The notes under the pieces: generated by a model
Databases searched by the model: none
What the model saw: only the letters and a program-made list of their open reading frames with translations
What the model was told of the DNA's origin: nothing
Assembly: GCF_002878395.1 (NCBI RefSeq)
Contig: NC_061119.1
Span: forward strand, 44,330,808 to 44,394,807
Direction: 5' to 3'
DNA: 64,000 nt
From: Capsicum annuum
Taxonomy: Eukaryota; Streptophyta; Magnoliopsida; Solanales; Solanaceae
Shown: piece by piece, positions 46,420-57,800 of the stretch
How positions within the stretch are numbered: position 1 is the first letter of the stretch
Layout of the letters: the number at the start of each line of letters is the position of its first letter
Program-made: the position numbers and the translations under genes

Positions 46420-48801
46420 TGTAACGCCCCAAAATTTCATCCAGAGATTCCATGCGGTGCTTAGGGCTACACGTATCCCCAAGCAAACCGTCGGAGCCAG
46501 ACTCCACCTCAAGGAATTCAATTCAACAATAGTCATGAACAACGAAGAGATATACCACATCGGGTTCAAGAGAAATACTGGAGAATACTAGACTATATAA
46601 CTAAAATATATTAAATATCTGTATATACCTACTCTCTAGTCTGACAAAGCCTCTATACATCAAAATTAAGGAGCCATTAGGAAAAACCCCCAAATGACTC
46701 AAACAGTACTGAAAGCCATAACAACAAAATGATATCACCAAAAATATAGACACGGTCCTCGAACCATGAGGACTCACCACTGAGGGAACGTAGTTGAGGC
46801 ACTCGAATATCGCTAACGTGGGTGCAGCTGAGTACCTGAACCTACTTTACGAGAAAATATAGCCCATAGAAAAATATGTAGGTCAGTACTTTGGAATGTA
46901 CTGAGTATGTGGGGGTGCATGCAACAATGCAAATATAATCATCAATTTCATAAAAATATGCATATGTACAACGATGGTTCAGTTGGATTGAGTTAGATAG
47001 AAACTTAATTTTCATGGTCTCATAGTAAATAAATCATATGATTAAAACCTCATAAATCATTATAAGTAACTCAACTCTTGAACTAAAGACTCAGAGTGAC
47101 TCGGTAATTCAAGAAACTCAACTCTTATGGACATGGGAGGTTCTTATAACCAACATAAATCATGTCAGATACATGGAGTCCAATGTTTTGCCCTCCTAAG
47201 AAGAGAACCCCACATTGGCGGGAGCGTCGTTCTCTTGCTAGGGAGTACAACCTAAATTTAGTGATCACAATCTCATACTCGGCCTCTGGCCCACAATTAT
47301 CAATATCAATCCTACGGTGGCCTATAGTTTTGGGGAAATACCACATTTCCCACTTAGTGGAAAATACTACTCCCAGACACAAGCTCAGAACACGTTAGAA
47401 AATCTACCAAAAACATTACAAGTGTCTATCATGAAGACCAAATCAAATCTCTTTCTCATTTATCAAATCATAATCAATTTGTGGATTCCTAACTTAACTC
47501 AAATCAAATCAATATTTCTCAATATCAAAATGTATCAATTCATTAAATCATGACAACATCAATAACTTAGAGGAAATATCAAGACCCATTGTAACAACTC
47601 AATCTCACGAATCAATATACTCAATAATTCAATTTGTCATAAGGAATCTTAAAGCTTGACACATATCTTGAAAGCACTTGAAATATCAAATCATGGTAGA
47701 AATATGAAATTCACAATATTAAATATCAAGTCATAACTTTGGAATAGAAAAATAATCATGTATAACAAAGTTTGAACAATATATATTCTCATAATCTCAT
47801 GATGAAGTAATTTGGGTATAAACCCACTTGAAAAATCATATAAATCCATGATAGAAATCAAAGTTTTGGGCACAAGAACGAAAGAATTACTCTTGTTCAA
47901 AACCCCACATACCATAATCTTGGAAATTGGATGAATTCTAGTGCTTGAGACTCTATCCGCACTTGTAATAAATGATTCTCGAAGACCACACTATGAGGAA
48001 CTTGACTCTTGAAGAAATCTTGAAGATTTATGGATGATTTTTGGATGATTAATAGCCTTAAATAAAAATGCTATATATATTTCTTAAGAGAATTGGAAGA
48101 GAGAATGAAGAAATTAGGTTTAGATGAAAATTATCATATATATAGGGGCCTTCAAAAGATAAGAAAAGACCAAAATACCCTTTCAAAAACATCCTTTAAT
48201 TGCTGAAAAAAATAGTTGATGACATTCATGACAAGTTGTCAGACTTGTGAGAAATCGTTACGAAATGTCATCACAAAAGGGTGGATTTTATGATTTTCTT
48301 CTTAAGGTTGATGACATTGGTGATAAGTCATCACACTTGTGACAACTTATCAAAAAATTTCATCACTGGGGGTGGTAATCTGCCTAAGGCTGAAACATTG
48401 GTGATAAGTTGCCACACTTGTGACAGCTTATCACAAAATGTCGTCACTTAGTTTTCTAGCATGATATGCTGGTGAAAAATGGGCATAACTCTTGGCTCTG
48501 CTACTAGATTTGGGTGAAATTGGTATCGTTGTAAAGATAATTAAATTATCTATCTTTTGGTAGGACAAGGGCTCAATAATTCATGGTTTAATAAGAGATA
48601 TTCTCATTTGAAGTTGAATATGGCAATATCCTTCCCGAGAATTCAATCGATAAGGAAAGTTTTGATTCACCTAATTTCTAGGACATCTTTGAGGCCTTTA
48701 TACACATCACCCTTGATCAGAAAACAATCAAAGAACTATAATTTACTTCTCATGAGCTTGATTCATGGTTACACTATTCTTTAGAGTCTCGGGGTGTTAC
48801 A
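46420..48801 (-). mobile_element. Element J 5' LTR, also adjoining a second J-type internal piece
   Basis: Plus-strand borders TGTAACGCCCCAAAATTTC and GAGTCTCGGGGTGTTACA, 2382 bp. Colinear with the left LTR, including the GACGACATT module (48215-48450) and TATA site. The primer site lies at its left, as expected for the 5' LTR. At its right, however, a polypurine tract and 3' internal wording of the same family follow. Confidence 0.9.
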
Positions 48802-48895
48802 ATATCTCCCCCTTGGAAACATTCATTCTCAAATGTTGCCATATGGCTATTCATCCTCGAATGTTGCAAAAGCTGGTGAATAAGGTATAGAAGAG
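48802..48895 (-). mobile_element. Second copy of J-type 3' internal end (truncated)
   Basis: 'atatctcccccttggaaac' followed by 'aatgttgccatatggc' is the same sequence as behind the left LTR (41397-41447). On the minus strand it is a polypurine tract plus the last internal bases of a second element that shares the 46420-48801 LTR. It breaks off near 48895. Confidence 0.75.
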
Positions 48896-50299
48896 GCCAG
48901 TTTTCCCCATGTTGGTTATTATACAAGTCTAGTCAGAAGAAAAGGTTGAAAATATTTAGGGTGTCGAAATTTAAGAAGAAAGAAGAAAGAAAAAAAAGAA
49001 CAAGAAAAGAAAAAAATTGAGTAAAGAAGAAGAAAACATTAAGAAAGCGGTAAAAATATCAAAAAAAGTGAGAAATACTGATAGGAAAGGGTCGGGATAG
49101 TTGATCGAGACCAACTAATAATACTGAGAGGCGCATGGATTTAGTTCCACCGCCTAATTACCCATTAAGTGTGCCAGCCACAACTGGTGCCACAATTTCC
49201 TAGGATGTCTTGACAGCTGCAGGGACTACTATTGAGAAGAGTGAGGCCTGATATAAGGATCCCCGTGATGATTTAGTATGACCTTGCACCTACGACGCCT
49301 AGGTATATCCTGTAACCCTGTTTTACATTGCTAAATACACCAGGGACAAATCATAGGTTTTAGTTAGGGGTGGCGGTGTACCACAATAGCCACATGTTAT
49401 GGTTGTCATGTTTTAAAACCTATAGTCCACAGTATGAATGATGTACCATTATGTGAGTGTTTGTATTATGTGATGCTTAAGTGAGGAAAAATTATATGCA
49501 TAGGTTGTTGATAATTTGTGCATAGTATCTGCTAATAATTCTGTTTGAAAAATTCATACCCCTCCTACAAATTTTAGTGATAAATAATTTTATCTATGTA
49601 CATGTGCAACTGCTGAGAATCCCTAATGACATTAGACTTAGGAAAGAGATAACTATATCATGAATGTTTATGAACTAGATAGGTAGTGACCGACAATGTG
49701 ACCCTGTACAAAGTGAGTGTCAGGCGTTACTTAGTTTCTAGTGTGTATGGAGTCTAGAACTTGGCCAGCTGTTGTTGCTTAGAGTGTGGGATGGTTTGTT
49801 AGGAGATGATCATAGGCCCTTTTTCTGATTATTCCACTCAAGACTAAAGTTCCAAAGCAAATAAGATATGAATCTCTTGTTCCCAAATTTGAGCCTAATA
49901 GACTGGCTTTTGTTGTTAACACCAATTTCACCCTACCTTTTGACTACAATGACCCTGTTTTTGCCATGGTCCTCCTTGGACATTATGCACCTCAACTCAG
50001 AGAAATCACCAAAGTTGAGGGTAGCTATCATAAGGGTGCATAGTTAAAAGTGTGTACAAAGAAAGAGGTATACATAGAAAAAAAATGAATAAGGGTGAGT
50101 GTGGTAAACAAAAAAAATGAAACAAAAATAGAAAAAAAAGAATAAGAAAAACGAACCACACCCGGCCCAAAATAGGCATGAAAACGAATGAAAATAGAGA
50201 GATAAGGGAAGACGGAATAAGAAAGATACGAGATAAAAGTGGACCCCTAAGTATCAAAAGACTACGAGTTGTAAGATGTGACGATGATTCATAGTGAGC
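48896..50299 (+). mobile_element. Element L/D 3' region, noncoding
   Basis: Contains an A-rich tract (48960-49070), pieces of readable but stopped coding (49140-49340: LVPPPNYPLSVPATTGATIS) and from about 49730 the 3' wording 'tggagtctagaacttggcc', 'catggtcctccttggacatt', a second A-rich tract and 'aaagtggacccctaa'. The stretch 49920-50245 is the inverted counterpart of 34975-35310 in K. It precedes the LTR of D as 3' untranslated sequence. The minus-strand frame 50006-50305 is a T-rich artefact. Confidence 0.55.
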
Positions 50300-51422
50300 A
50301 ATCATAATGAGACAAGTGCAAAAGGTCTTAAAGTTTAAGGCTCAAGTGATATCAAGTGACTACCATGAGTCATAAGGAATGACTACGAATCGTGGTAAGG
50401 AATTATAATAACAACAGAAGCTTAAAGTCCTGAAGATGAGAGTCGCTGGAATGCCTACGACTAGCTAAATATGACTCGTAAGGAGACCTTATGAGTCGTA
50501 ATGATCGCTAACTTACTTTTCCTATTTTGTTTTTATTAGAATTTCTTTATTATTTTAAGATACTATAAATACCTTAGGTTTATTTCTTTTTTAGGCTACA
50601 GACTTTGGACACACTTTTACTTTACTCTTCATACTTTTAGCATACTTTGATCATTGAGATCTTATTCTTAATGTTTTGGATTCATATTCACTTGGAGATT
50701 TTGGATTTTACTCTTTTATCAAAGTTCAATTAATTACTTGTGTTCTTTATTGGTTATCATGGATTTTTCCATGAACATGATCAGCTAAATTCCATAACTA
50801 GGGTTGTGGGAACCCTGGCAGATTAGCTACATAAAAAAAGTGGGAGATTTATCTATTCTACTGTAGTTGCATGCATTTCAACCTTCTTCATATTAATTAG
50901 AACTAAGCTACTACAGAAGCTTGAAAATTGCCTGTATTCGCGAACGTCCTTACAAGGGAGTTTAAGATTAGAAAAAGGAGGTTACAATAGTGATTCAAGG
51001 CTATCAACCGTCATCTAATCAACTCGTTACTCAAAAGGTGAGAGTTGTACTGAGGTTATAGAAAAGGGACATCAAGGCGACACCTTGAGTGAAATCTATC
51101 ATTTATAAGATAATTGATAGTACATAGTTTGTCAACTTTGCAATGTAGAGCAGGAGGTTAGGTGGATTGAACATGAGAATCATATGTAGTTGTAAAGCTA
51201 AGGGAACACAGTCCTAGTGCTCGTTATCTATTATTTAAAAACTCAAGAATTCAAGTTTGGCTACCTGTTACTGTTGATTTCAAAATCTCCCATTTACTTT
51301 TCTACACTACTCGTGGATTTTGTCAAGTTTAAGATACTGTTAGATGTACTCCCTATGGGTTCGACCCAAAACTGAGCTAGGTTACTATATTTTGCATCGA
51401 TTGTAATATAATTCTTTTGACA
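50300..51422 (+). mobile_element. Element D LTR (Athila/Tat-like), about 1.1 kb
   Basis: Same family as the K LTRs but on the plus strand: GACTCRTA words (50255-50515), TATA box, 'aactagggttgtgggaacc', 'aatggttcgaccc'-type block near the end ('tatgggttcgacccaaaact', 'gctaggttactatatttt'), ending at about 51422 (TTGACA). The left border is approximate. A primer-site remnant follows at its right and 3' untranslated sequence lies at its left. Confidence 0.65.
50563..50573 (+). promoter_or_regulatory. Candidate TATA box in D LTR
   Basis: CTATAAATACC, just behind the GACTCRTA-word module and followed by 'ttaggtttatttc'. This is the most TATA-like site in this LTR. Confidence 0.55.
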
Positions 51423-51455
51423 TTAGTTTTTGGTGACATCACAATGGTAAGCGTC
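51423..51455 (+). other. Athila/Tat-type primer-site remnant of element D
   Basis: TTTTTGGTGACATCACAATGG resembles the plant Athila/Tat leader signature TTTTTGGCGCCGTTGCCGGG at aligned positions. The element is cut right behind it by minus-strand K sequence. Confidence 0.5.
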
Positions 51456-53480
51456 AAGAATGCTAATCATCTCCAACTCAGAAATACATCTATGAATCAC
51501 ATCTTACACATAAATTTGAAAGCGATAAGGTTTATCCCAAAAATAATCTTTCACCTAATGCATGAACCACTTTTATTTCTTAAATGACAACTCTTCCTAA
51601 AAAAGATAATTTGCAAAAAAGTTGGAAAATCATAAAACCAGTGATTAAATCTTGAGTTATTGCAAAGACCTACTCATCTGGAAAAGTATCATCTCTGTCA
51701 TGCTCATCCACTAACTGTTTCATTGCCTCCTCCTCAAGAAGAGAAAAGTGATTAACAACCTGGTTGTCCGTGCCCCTTCAATTTTTCACCTCAAAGTAAA
51801 ATTCTTGCATCAAGATTAACCTTGGTTTAGCATCCATCTTCAACATTAGATACCTAAAAGTTGCATGATATTTGTCGTCTATGACCTTTGTCCTAGTCAA
51901 CTAATACACAAACTTCTCAAAGTTAAAAACCACCATAAAAAAACTCCTTCTCAGTGATTGAATAGTTTTTTTGTGTTGGGTTCAATGCCTTTTGGCATAA
52001 TAGGTCGGGTGAAGGATTTTCTCACATATTTTTCCTAGGAAATCACCCAAGAGCACTCCGCTGGCATCGCACATAACCTTAAATGGTAAAGACCCATCAG
52101 GGGATACAATAATAAGAGTTGAGATCAATTGCTCCTTAAGGAACTTAAAGGCCTTAAGACATGCATCACTAAATACAAATTTTACTTCCATATCTATTAA
52201 ATTGAATGGAGGATTAACAACTTTACAGAATCCCTTGATGAATATCCTATAAAATCCTGTATGACATAAAATCTTCAAATACCTTTAATTGAGATCGGAG
52301 GAGGCAATTTTTTAATCACCTTAATCTTTACTCGATCCACCTCAATACCCCATTTTGAGATTTTGTAACATAAGATAATTTATTTGTTCACCATAAAATG
52401 GCACTTCTCACATTCAACACCAGAAGGTAATCCTCACATCTATGGAGTACGTAGGCTAAATTGGATAAACAATCATCAAAGGAATCCGTAGCTACCAAAA
52501 TGTTATCCATCAATACCTCTATAACATCTTCCACCATGTCAAAAACTATAGACATCATACATCTTTAAAAGGTGGTGGGAGCATTGAATAATCTGAATAA
52601 CATCTTGTTGAACTCAAAAGCCCCATAAGGGCAACCAAAAGTAGTCTTTTCCTAGTCCTCAAGAGCAATAAAATTTTTATTGTATCTTGAATACCCATCA
52701 AGAAAATAATACCAACCCCTTCCTGCTAGTCGGCCAAGCATTCGATCCACGAAGGAATAGGTGTCCTTTTGAGTCTAAATGTTCAACTTCCTATAATATA
52801 TGCATACTCTTCGTCTAGTAACTAATCTCAAGGGTACTAGTATATTCTTCTAATTAGGCACCACAGTGATCCCACTCTTCTTCGATACACATTAAACTAG
52901 GTTGACCCACTTGTTATTCCACTCCAATACCTAACAACTTGATAATTTATTTCTTCACTACCTCCTGCATAGGTGGATTCAGCCTATGTTTGTGCTCAGT
53001 GTTGGGTATACTCTCTGGTTTATGTTGCATCTTATGAGTGAAAATACTGGGTAAAATCCCAATAATGTCTATAATAATCTATCCTATGGCCCTTTTAAAC
53101 CTCTGTAACACTGAAAGTAATGCTTCAAATTGTGACTAATAAATCAACAACAATAATAATCGATAAGGTATTTTTGATCCCCTAAAAATATATGTCATAA
53201 GTAAGATGGGATGGTCTTTAATTCCAAGATTGGTGGCTCGTTAATATATAATCGAGCAGGAGGAGTAATTTTATTCTTTAAATCAAGATTAAGCTTCTTC
53301 GGAGCATAACTATAGGAACCTCTAATAGATAATACACTCACTATATCTTCGTACTCATAGATTCAATTGCTATGAAAGGTCAAGATAACCACAGCTAATG
53401 CCTTAACCCCAAGTCTGTCTTCAATTGGCACAATCACTTCATCATTATCAACAGTCTTAATCAGGGATACCACTCTTATA
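51456..53480 (-). pseudogene. pol: Element K reverse transcriptase/RNase H and integrase start
   Basis: RT fingers and palm lie at about 52300-53000 with many stops ('ccttatggggcttttgagtt' for PYGAFEF, 'ttattcaatgctcccaccac' for LFNAPTTF). The catalytic motif at 52500-52530 reads V-L-M-D-N-I-L-V, so the second Asp of F/Y-x-D-D is now Asn. Frame 52278-51982 gives GFYRIFIKGFCKVVNPPFNL, FVFSDACLKAFKFLKEQLIS and SPDGSLPFKVMCDASG: connection and RNase H start. RNase H ends near 51720 (NHFSLLEEEA, where relatives have DHLSRLE). The last part (51456-51600) matches the integrase front ('gtggttcatgcattaggtga'). Wording is of the Athila/Tat lineage, not the chromovirus type. Confidence 0.8.
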
Positions 53481-53484
53481 TTCT

Positions 53485-53975
53485 TTAACTACTTTTTATG
53501 GATAAACAAACATAAAAAGTGACTTGCTCATTGTTGAGTCTGAACTTCATCTTTCCTATCTCTATGTCAACCAAGGCCTTACCCGTAGCTATAAAATGCC
53601 TTCCTAAGATAATAGGGAATTTGAAGTCCACCTCACTGTCAAGGATGGAAAAATCAAAAGGAACTTTGAAGGATGCCACCTATACAAAAACATCACACAA
53701 AATACCAACCAGTTTTTTCACTATTCGATCAGCCATCAATAACCTCAGAGATCTATGTTTGGGTTCTCCCAAACCAAATTACTTTTATACTACCAATGAC
53801 ATTAGATTAATACTAGCTCTAAAATCACGTAAAGCTAAGGTACATAAAATAGTAAATGCTCTAAGGTTCTTTTTCTTCTCAACCAATGATAGGGATGCAA
53901 TGACACTACAATAATGCACATTATTAGCTGGCTCAAAACTCACCATCCACTTTATAGTAACCAAATCTTTCATGA
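53485..53975 (-). pseudogene. pol: Element K protease
   Basis: Frame 53973-53785 starts MKDLVTIKWMVSFEPANNVH, with HYCSVIASLSLVEKK and AFTILCTLALRDFRASINLM. Relatives read D-L-G-A-S-I-N-L-M-P-L, so the active-site Asp is kept but Gly is changed to Arg. Frame 53679-53485 holds the second half: FDFSILDSEVDFKFPIILGR, HFIATGKALVDIEIGKMKFR and LNNEQVTFYVC. This is the retropepsin of Athila/Tat-type elements, placed between gag and RT as expected. A plus-strand frame over the same bases (53519-53914) is a shadow. Confidence 0.85.
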
Positions 53976-55700
53976 ACTTCGTATATCCAGGAATCTACTC
54001 CAATGCTTCTATAAAAGGAACATTAATATACAGTTCTTTTGACATTGATAAAAACTACTAATACTTCGCTTCCTCTTATTTCTTTCTCAGTATCTAGAGA
54101 AAAGTGGATGGAGGTAGTTGAATGATCTTCAACATAGCCTTAGCTACCTTTTATTTTCATTCATCCTTCTCAATAATTTTATCAAAACCTGTAGATTTTA
54201 GTGATAACTCAGCATTAGTCACCGAATTCTATGTCTTTTCTTCAGGTGTCTCACTAACCTTAACACTACCATTGCTTACCTCATAGACTGCGGGTATAGG
54301 GGATTTATAGTGGCCTTACCACTTTGAGTGGTGATGGCTAGATAGTGATTATCGCTCTTAATAGTTTGCACTGTATTGCTTAAAAGGGTGCTCAACTACC
54401 ATTGATTCAAGGTTTTTGACATTTGGACAAATTGCTTCTCAAATTGCTTGACTACAGTAGCATGCAATTCCACTTTTTTGGTCAAACCTAAAATGTCTGC
54501 CTTAATCTCCTTAAGGCAATTCTCTTGACTTTTTGGACCCTTTACCAGCTTTGATAACATAGCCTTCATCCTCGATTCAGTATTGTGTATTCCTGGTGGA
54601 ACATATGCACTACCTTTCTGCTTATAATGATCCTTGCATCTCTATTTACAATCCCTTTCTTTGTTGTGCTTCTTGTACCTATCTATATTGTAGTTTGAAC
54701 CTTTATTCCCTTACTTAGAGTTCCAATTATCTTGAGCAGATGATTAGCCTTAGCTTGGTAACTCAATGACACTTTATTTAGATATTTGACCCCTTCATTC
54801 ATATCTGAATCATACTATCAAGAGGCCTTACCTTGCATACCCACTGTATTCACCTCCTCAAAATTCATTATCATAAGTTTCTTTGACAGCAATCGAACCT
54901 TCGTCCTTAGATGAGTAAACTCTTGCACCATTGTGTCATCAAAACTCTTTCACCATTTATCCTTCTGCAATATCATTTTGTATGGATGGAAGAAATGGTC
55001 TAAAAACTACCTAAGAAACTCATTCCAAGTAGTTATGGACCCATGAGGAAGTTCCCCTAACCATAATATTGCTTAGTGGTTAGTGAGAAAGGGAACAACT
55101 TGAGTCTCAAAGCTTTCTGATCTACCCTATGTATAGTGTATGAAGTGTGAATTCTAATTAAATTAATGAGATGCATGTTTGCATCATTAGTTAGCAAGCC
55201 CGTAAACACAACTTTAAGATTAAACAACTAGATAATAGTACTAGTAATGTCAAACTTAACACCCAGTGGTAATCCAAGAGGAATGATAGATCCTGTCTCA
55301 GCAGGCTCAATATATCCAAGTCTTCCTCTGGATAATCATATAGTGGAAAGTATTGATATGCTAGGAGTACTTGAGTTGTACCCATTCTACCTCTATCTCA
55401 GTTTTCATTGAGTTCTTCTTAATGATCTGTTTTTTTCTCTGCCTCGCTATATCTACCTCCTAAACTATACAAAGGGCATCCAAATCCCTTCTCACAATAG
55501 TATCATTTAATTTTGTTAATAATTGATTGGTTGTTTGATCAATTGTCTCCTAAACTATACCTGGAGGAGGAGGCAACCTGGTAGGATTATCTCGAAGCCC
55601 CTCCAGATGACCTTGACATTCATGTTCGACATCCCATGATTTGGTTATAGGATTCTCTCTGGCTCAAGATCAAGTGGGAGTAAAGTATTGCCTTGACTCA
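53976..55700 (-). pseudogene. gag: Element K gag
   Basis: Minus-strand frames interrupted by stops show KKVELHATVVKQFEKQFVQM, SKTLNQW-stop-LSTLLSNTV and the 'HYLAITTQSGK' block, typical for the C-terminal gag of Athila/Tat elements (identity-rich coiled stretch then L-S-x-x-L-P-S-N-T). Upstream (54800-55400) is the capsid part with the N-terminal end near 55650 ('atgaatgtcaaggtcatctgg' region and an acidic/proline-rich front). A 64-aa frame at 55385-55191 belongs to this part or its shadow. Too broken for exact ends. Confidence 0.65.
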
Positions 55701-55794
55701 TAGTGCTAGGTATATAGTGGCGTATTCCCTAATAATAATAGAAAATAAGACCCAAAAACTTCAACAACCTACATTAACAATTCTACTACCGTAT

Positions 55795-55815
55795 TGATCA
55801 GCAATGGTGCAAAAA
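55795..55815 (-). other. Athila/Tat-type primer-site remnant of element K
   Basis: The minus strand reads TTTTTGCACCATTGCTGATC, a decayed form of TTTTTGGCGCCGTTGCCGGG, five bases inside the LTR. It is followed by 'aatacggtagtagaattg', the leader. It shows that 55821-57195 is the 5' LTR of K. Confidence 0.65.
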
Positions 55816-55820
55816 TTTAA

Positions 55821-57195
55821 TGTTTCCCAAACTATAACCTCAAATAAGATACTATGCATTCATAATAAAATTATAATAACCCAACTAGGTTGGGGTTGAT
55901 CCTTACGGGATTAGGTCAACTTATCTCTCAAACTTGCTGAAGTAACCAAAAGTATAGAAAAGTAAATTACGGGTTTGCAGTAACTAGTAAAATTAACAAG
56001 ATTTGAATGCTCTTGGTAGTAAACAATCTGAAATGAATTCTAGGAATATCCTCCCCTAGATTCATAGATTAGTACATTTCTTATTATTAATCCAACTATA
56101 TCACCTACACACATGCAGAATCGAACAAGCTAGGTATTACCAACTATCTTGTGAACGTGTTGTCAAATCTCACTATTTACCTTATGAGTCTAAGGGTGTC
56201 TCTTTACTAACCCTTGTCTTTGATTCCAGTTTAACTATCACCTTCTATATCTAAAGTTATTAGACGCAGATTGATATCCTTAAATCATTATTGTAATCTT
56301 CTTTTCCCATTCTCAATCTATCTTATTAAGAAGATCTCAAATATAGGAAGGTTCTTAGAGTTAGACACTACTAATAAATCAATTAAACTAAATGAGATCA
56401 TAATACAAGTGTAAGCAATGATCTGGTGAGCCTCATACTTCACCAAATTTGTTATTTAGCTAGGGTTCCCACAACCTTAGCTAAAGGAATTTTCCGCTCA
56501 TACTTATGAATCAATCCATAAAATTCAAAAAAGAATGAGTATTATTAATCTCACAATAATTAATAAAGAAAACCCAATGTCTTGAATTAATTATTCAATC
56601 AAAAACTAAGAACAAGAAGATGAGAAATCATTGTTATCTATATTTTCTTTATTCCTTGCTTAGTAGTGATGACTTATACTTAGCTCCTACGAGTCATTGG
56701 CTGCAATCGTTATCACTCCAATAGATTTTCAGCTTTTTTGACTTTCTTTATGTTGTCAGCATGAACCTTCATTATGAGTCATTCGCTGTTATAACAACTC
56801 GTAGCTATCCTCTGTTTCCACTAGGTATTTCAACTTGGCCCTCTTACGGACTTTTGCTACTTTACTCAGAATGACATATCGATAAACCTCGTTGTCACTC
56901 CTAGCAAGTCATAGTCAGCCTCAACTTCAATCCTTCAGTCAACCTCCTTAATGTTATCACCATATCTTGGTCTATGAGTCGTATGATGACCCAACAACTC
57001 ATAGTTAAGTTAGTACTTTCATTATTCAAAGTTTTTTCATCTTATTTCAATACAACTCACTTTCAACCTATTTTCCTTGAAAAATACATACAAACAGGCA
57101 TTATATCTTAAAAATGGCCTAAGTATTTGCATATTTTCCTAGTTTTAAGCATCAAAAGTGCCATGAACATGTGGCATATCAGAGTGCCCAAGTCA
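55821..57195 (-). mobile_element. Element K 5' LTR (minus strand), about 1.4 kb
   Basis: On the plus strand it starts TGTTTCCCAAACTATAACC and ends CATATCAGAGTGCCCAAGTCA (or five bases earlier, at 57190). Colinear with 23582-25130: 'aacccaactaggttggggtt', 'aacaagctaggta', 'gctagggttcccacaacc', and the word module (56660-57005) with GAGTCATTCGCTG and AACTCGTAG. Gag/pol of element A continues directly behind it. Confidence 0.85.
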
Positions 57196-57410
57196 TGGAT
57201 CGATGGTTCCTTTATAATTGAGTGTTCTTCCTATTAAGAAATGCCTTACCTAAATAGTGATGGTAAACATGGTTATTGGGGTAGTCCCTAGGGTTCTTAT
57301 AGAGGTCCTCAAGAAGGTAGGATAGGAGGCCAGTCAAGAGCCCAGCCATCTGGAGGGCATGGTCAGTTGTATATCGTACCTTCTATACTTGAGACTAAGT
57401 CTTTGGATAT
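57196..57410 (+). pseudogene. gag: Element A gag, C-terminal tail
   Basis: Begins just behind K. 'tcgatggttcctttataatt' aligns with the bases after the zinc knuckle in element B ('ttattgtggggcaattatta'), so it continues the gag cut at 23581. The glycine/glutamine-rich spacer follows ('ttattggggtagtccctagg', 'ggaggccagtcaagagccca') to 'cagttgtatatcgtacctt', which is also the gag-protease linker in B. Confidence 0.7.
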
Positions 57411-57800
57411 TGTTATTACAGGCATGATTTTTGTATGAAATCGGTCATCTTTCACTTTATTTGATCTAGAATCCAATTATTCTTATTTATATTCTTTTTT
57501 TACCTCATGATTAGAGTTATATTTGGAATAATTATATATGTTGTTATGTATCTACTTCTATGGGTGATTCTTTAGTAGTGAATTGGGTTTATAGATTATG
57601 TGTTGTGACTGTTCAAGATTTCAATACTCAAGCTAATCTTCCTATATTAGACAGAGTAGATTAGATGTGATTCTGGGCATGGACCAATTATCCTACTATC
57701 ATGCGGTCTTAGATTATTTTGCCAAGACCATTACCTTATTCATGCCTGGCATACCTGGTTGTGTAGAAGAGATCTATTGGCCACAAGCTGATGGGGATTA
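57411..57800 (+). pseudogene. pol: Element A protease remnant
   Basis: Reads DIVITGMIFV-stop-NRSSFTLFDLESNYSYLYSFF. The catalytic Asp is retained but Pro-Gly-Ser-Thr is changed. Further on, 'tctatgggtgattctttagt' (MGDSLV) and 'gattctgggcatggacca' (ILGMD) correspond to the blocks in B at 17200-17320, followed by 'cttattcatgcctggc'. Confidence 0.7.

Larger units (their letters stand above)
39042..48801 (-). mobile_element. Element J: Ty3/gypsy chromovirus-type element, minus strand, about 9.8 kb
   Basis: Two long LTRs (39042-41396 and 46420-48801) flank an internal region with an exact primer site (46402-46414), gag, protease, RT, RNase H, integrase, chromodomain-like tail and polypurine tract, all on the minus strand in Ty3/gypsy order. 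It interrupts the plus-strand ORF of L. The right LTR is not the outer end of homology: further J-type internal sequence follows at 48802-48895, so the locus is a shared-LTR arrangement. No target duplication could be identified. Confidence 0.9.

Noticed and set aside
47125..47553. Frames of 78-85 aa on both strands
   Set aside because: Within the J LTR; similar chance frames occur in the partner LTR with different lengths.
50006..50305. Hydrophobic 99-aa minus-strand frame resembling a membrane protein
   Set aside because: Antisense of an A-rich tract in the 3' region of D; the inverted copy in K is not open.
53519..53914. 131-aa plus-strand frame
   Set aside because: Shadow of the K protease, which is recognisable on the minus strand.
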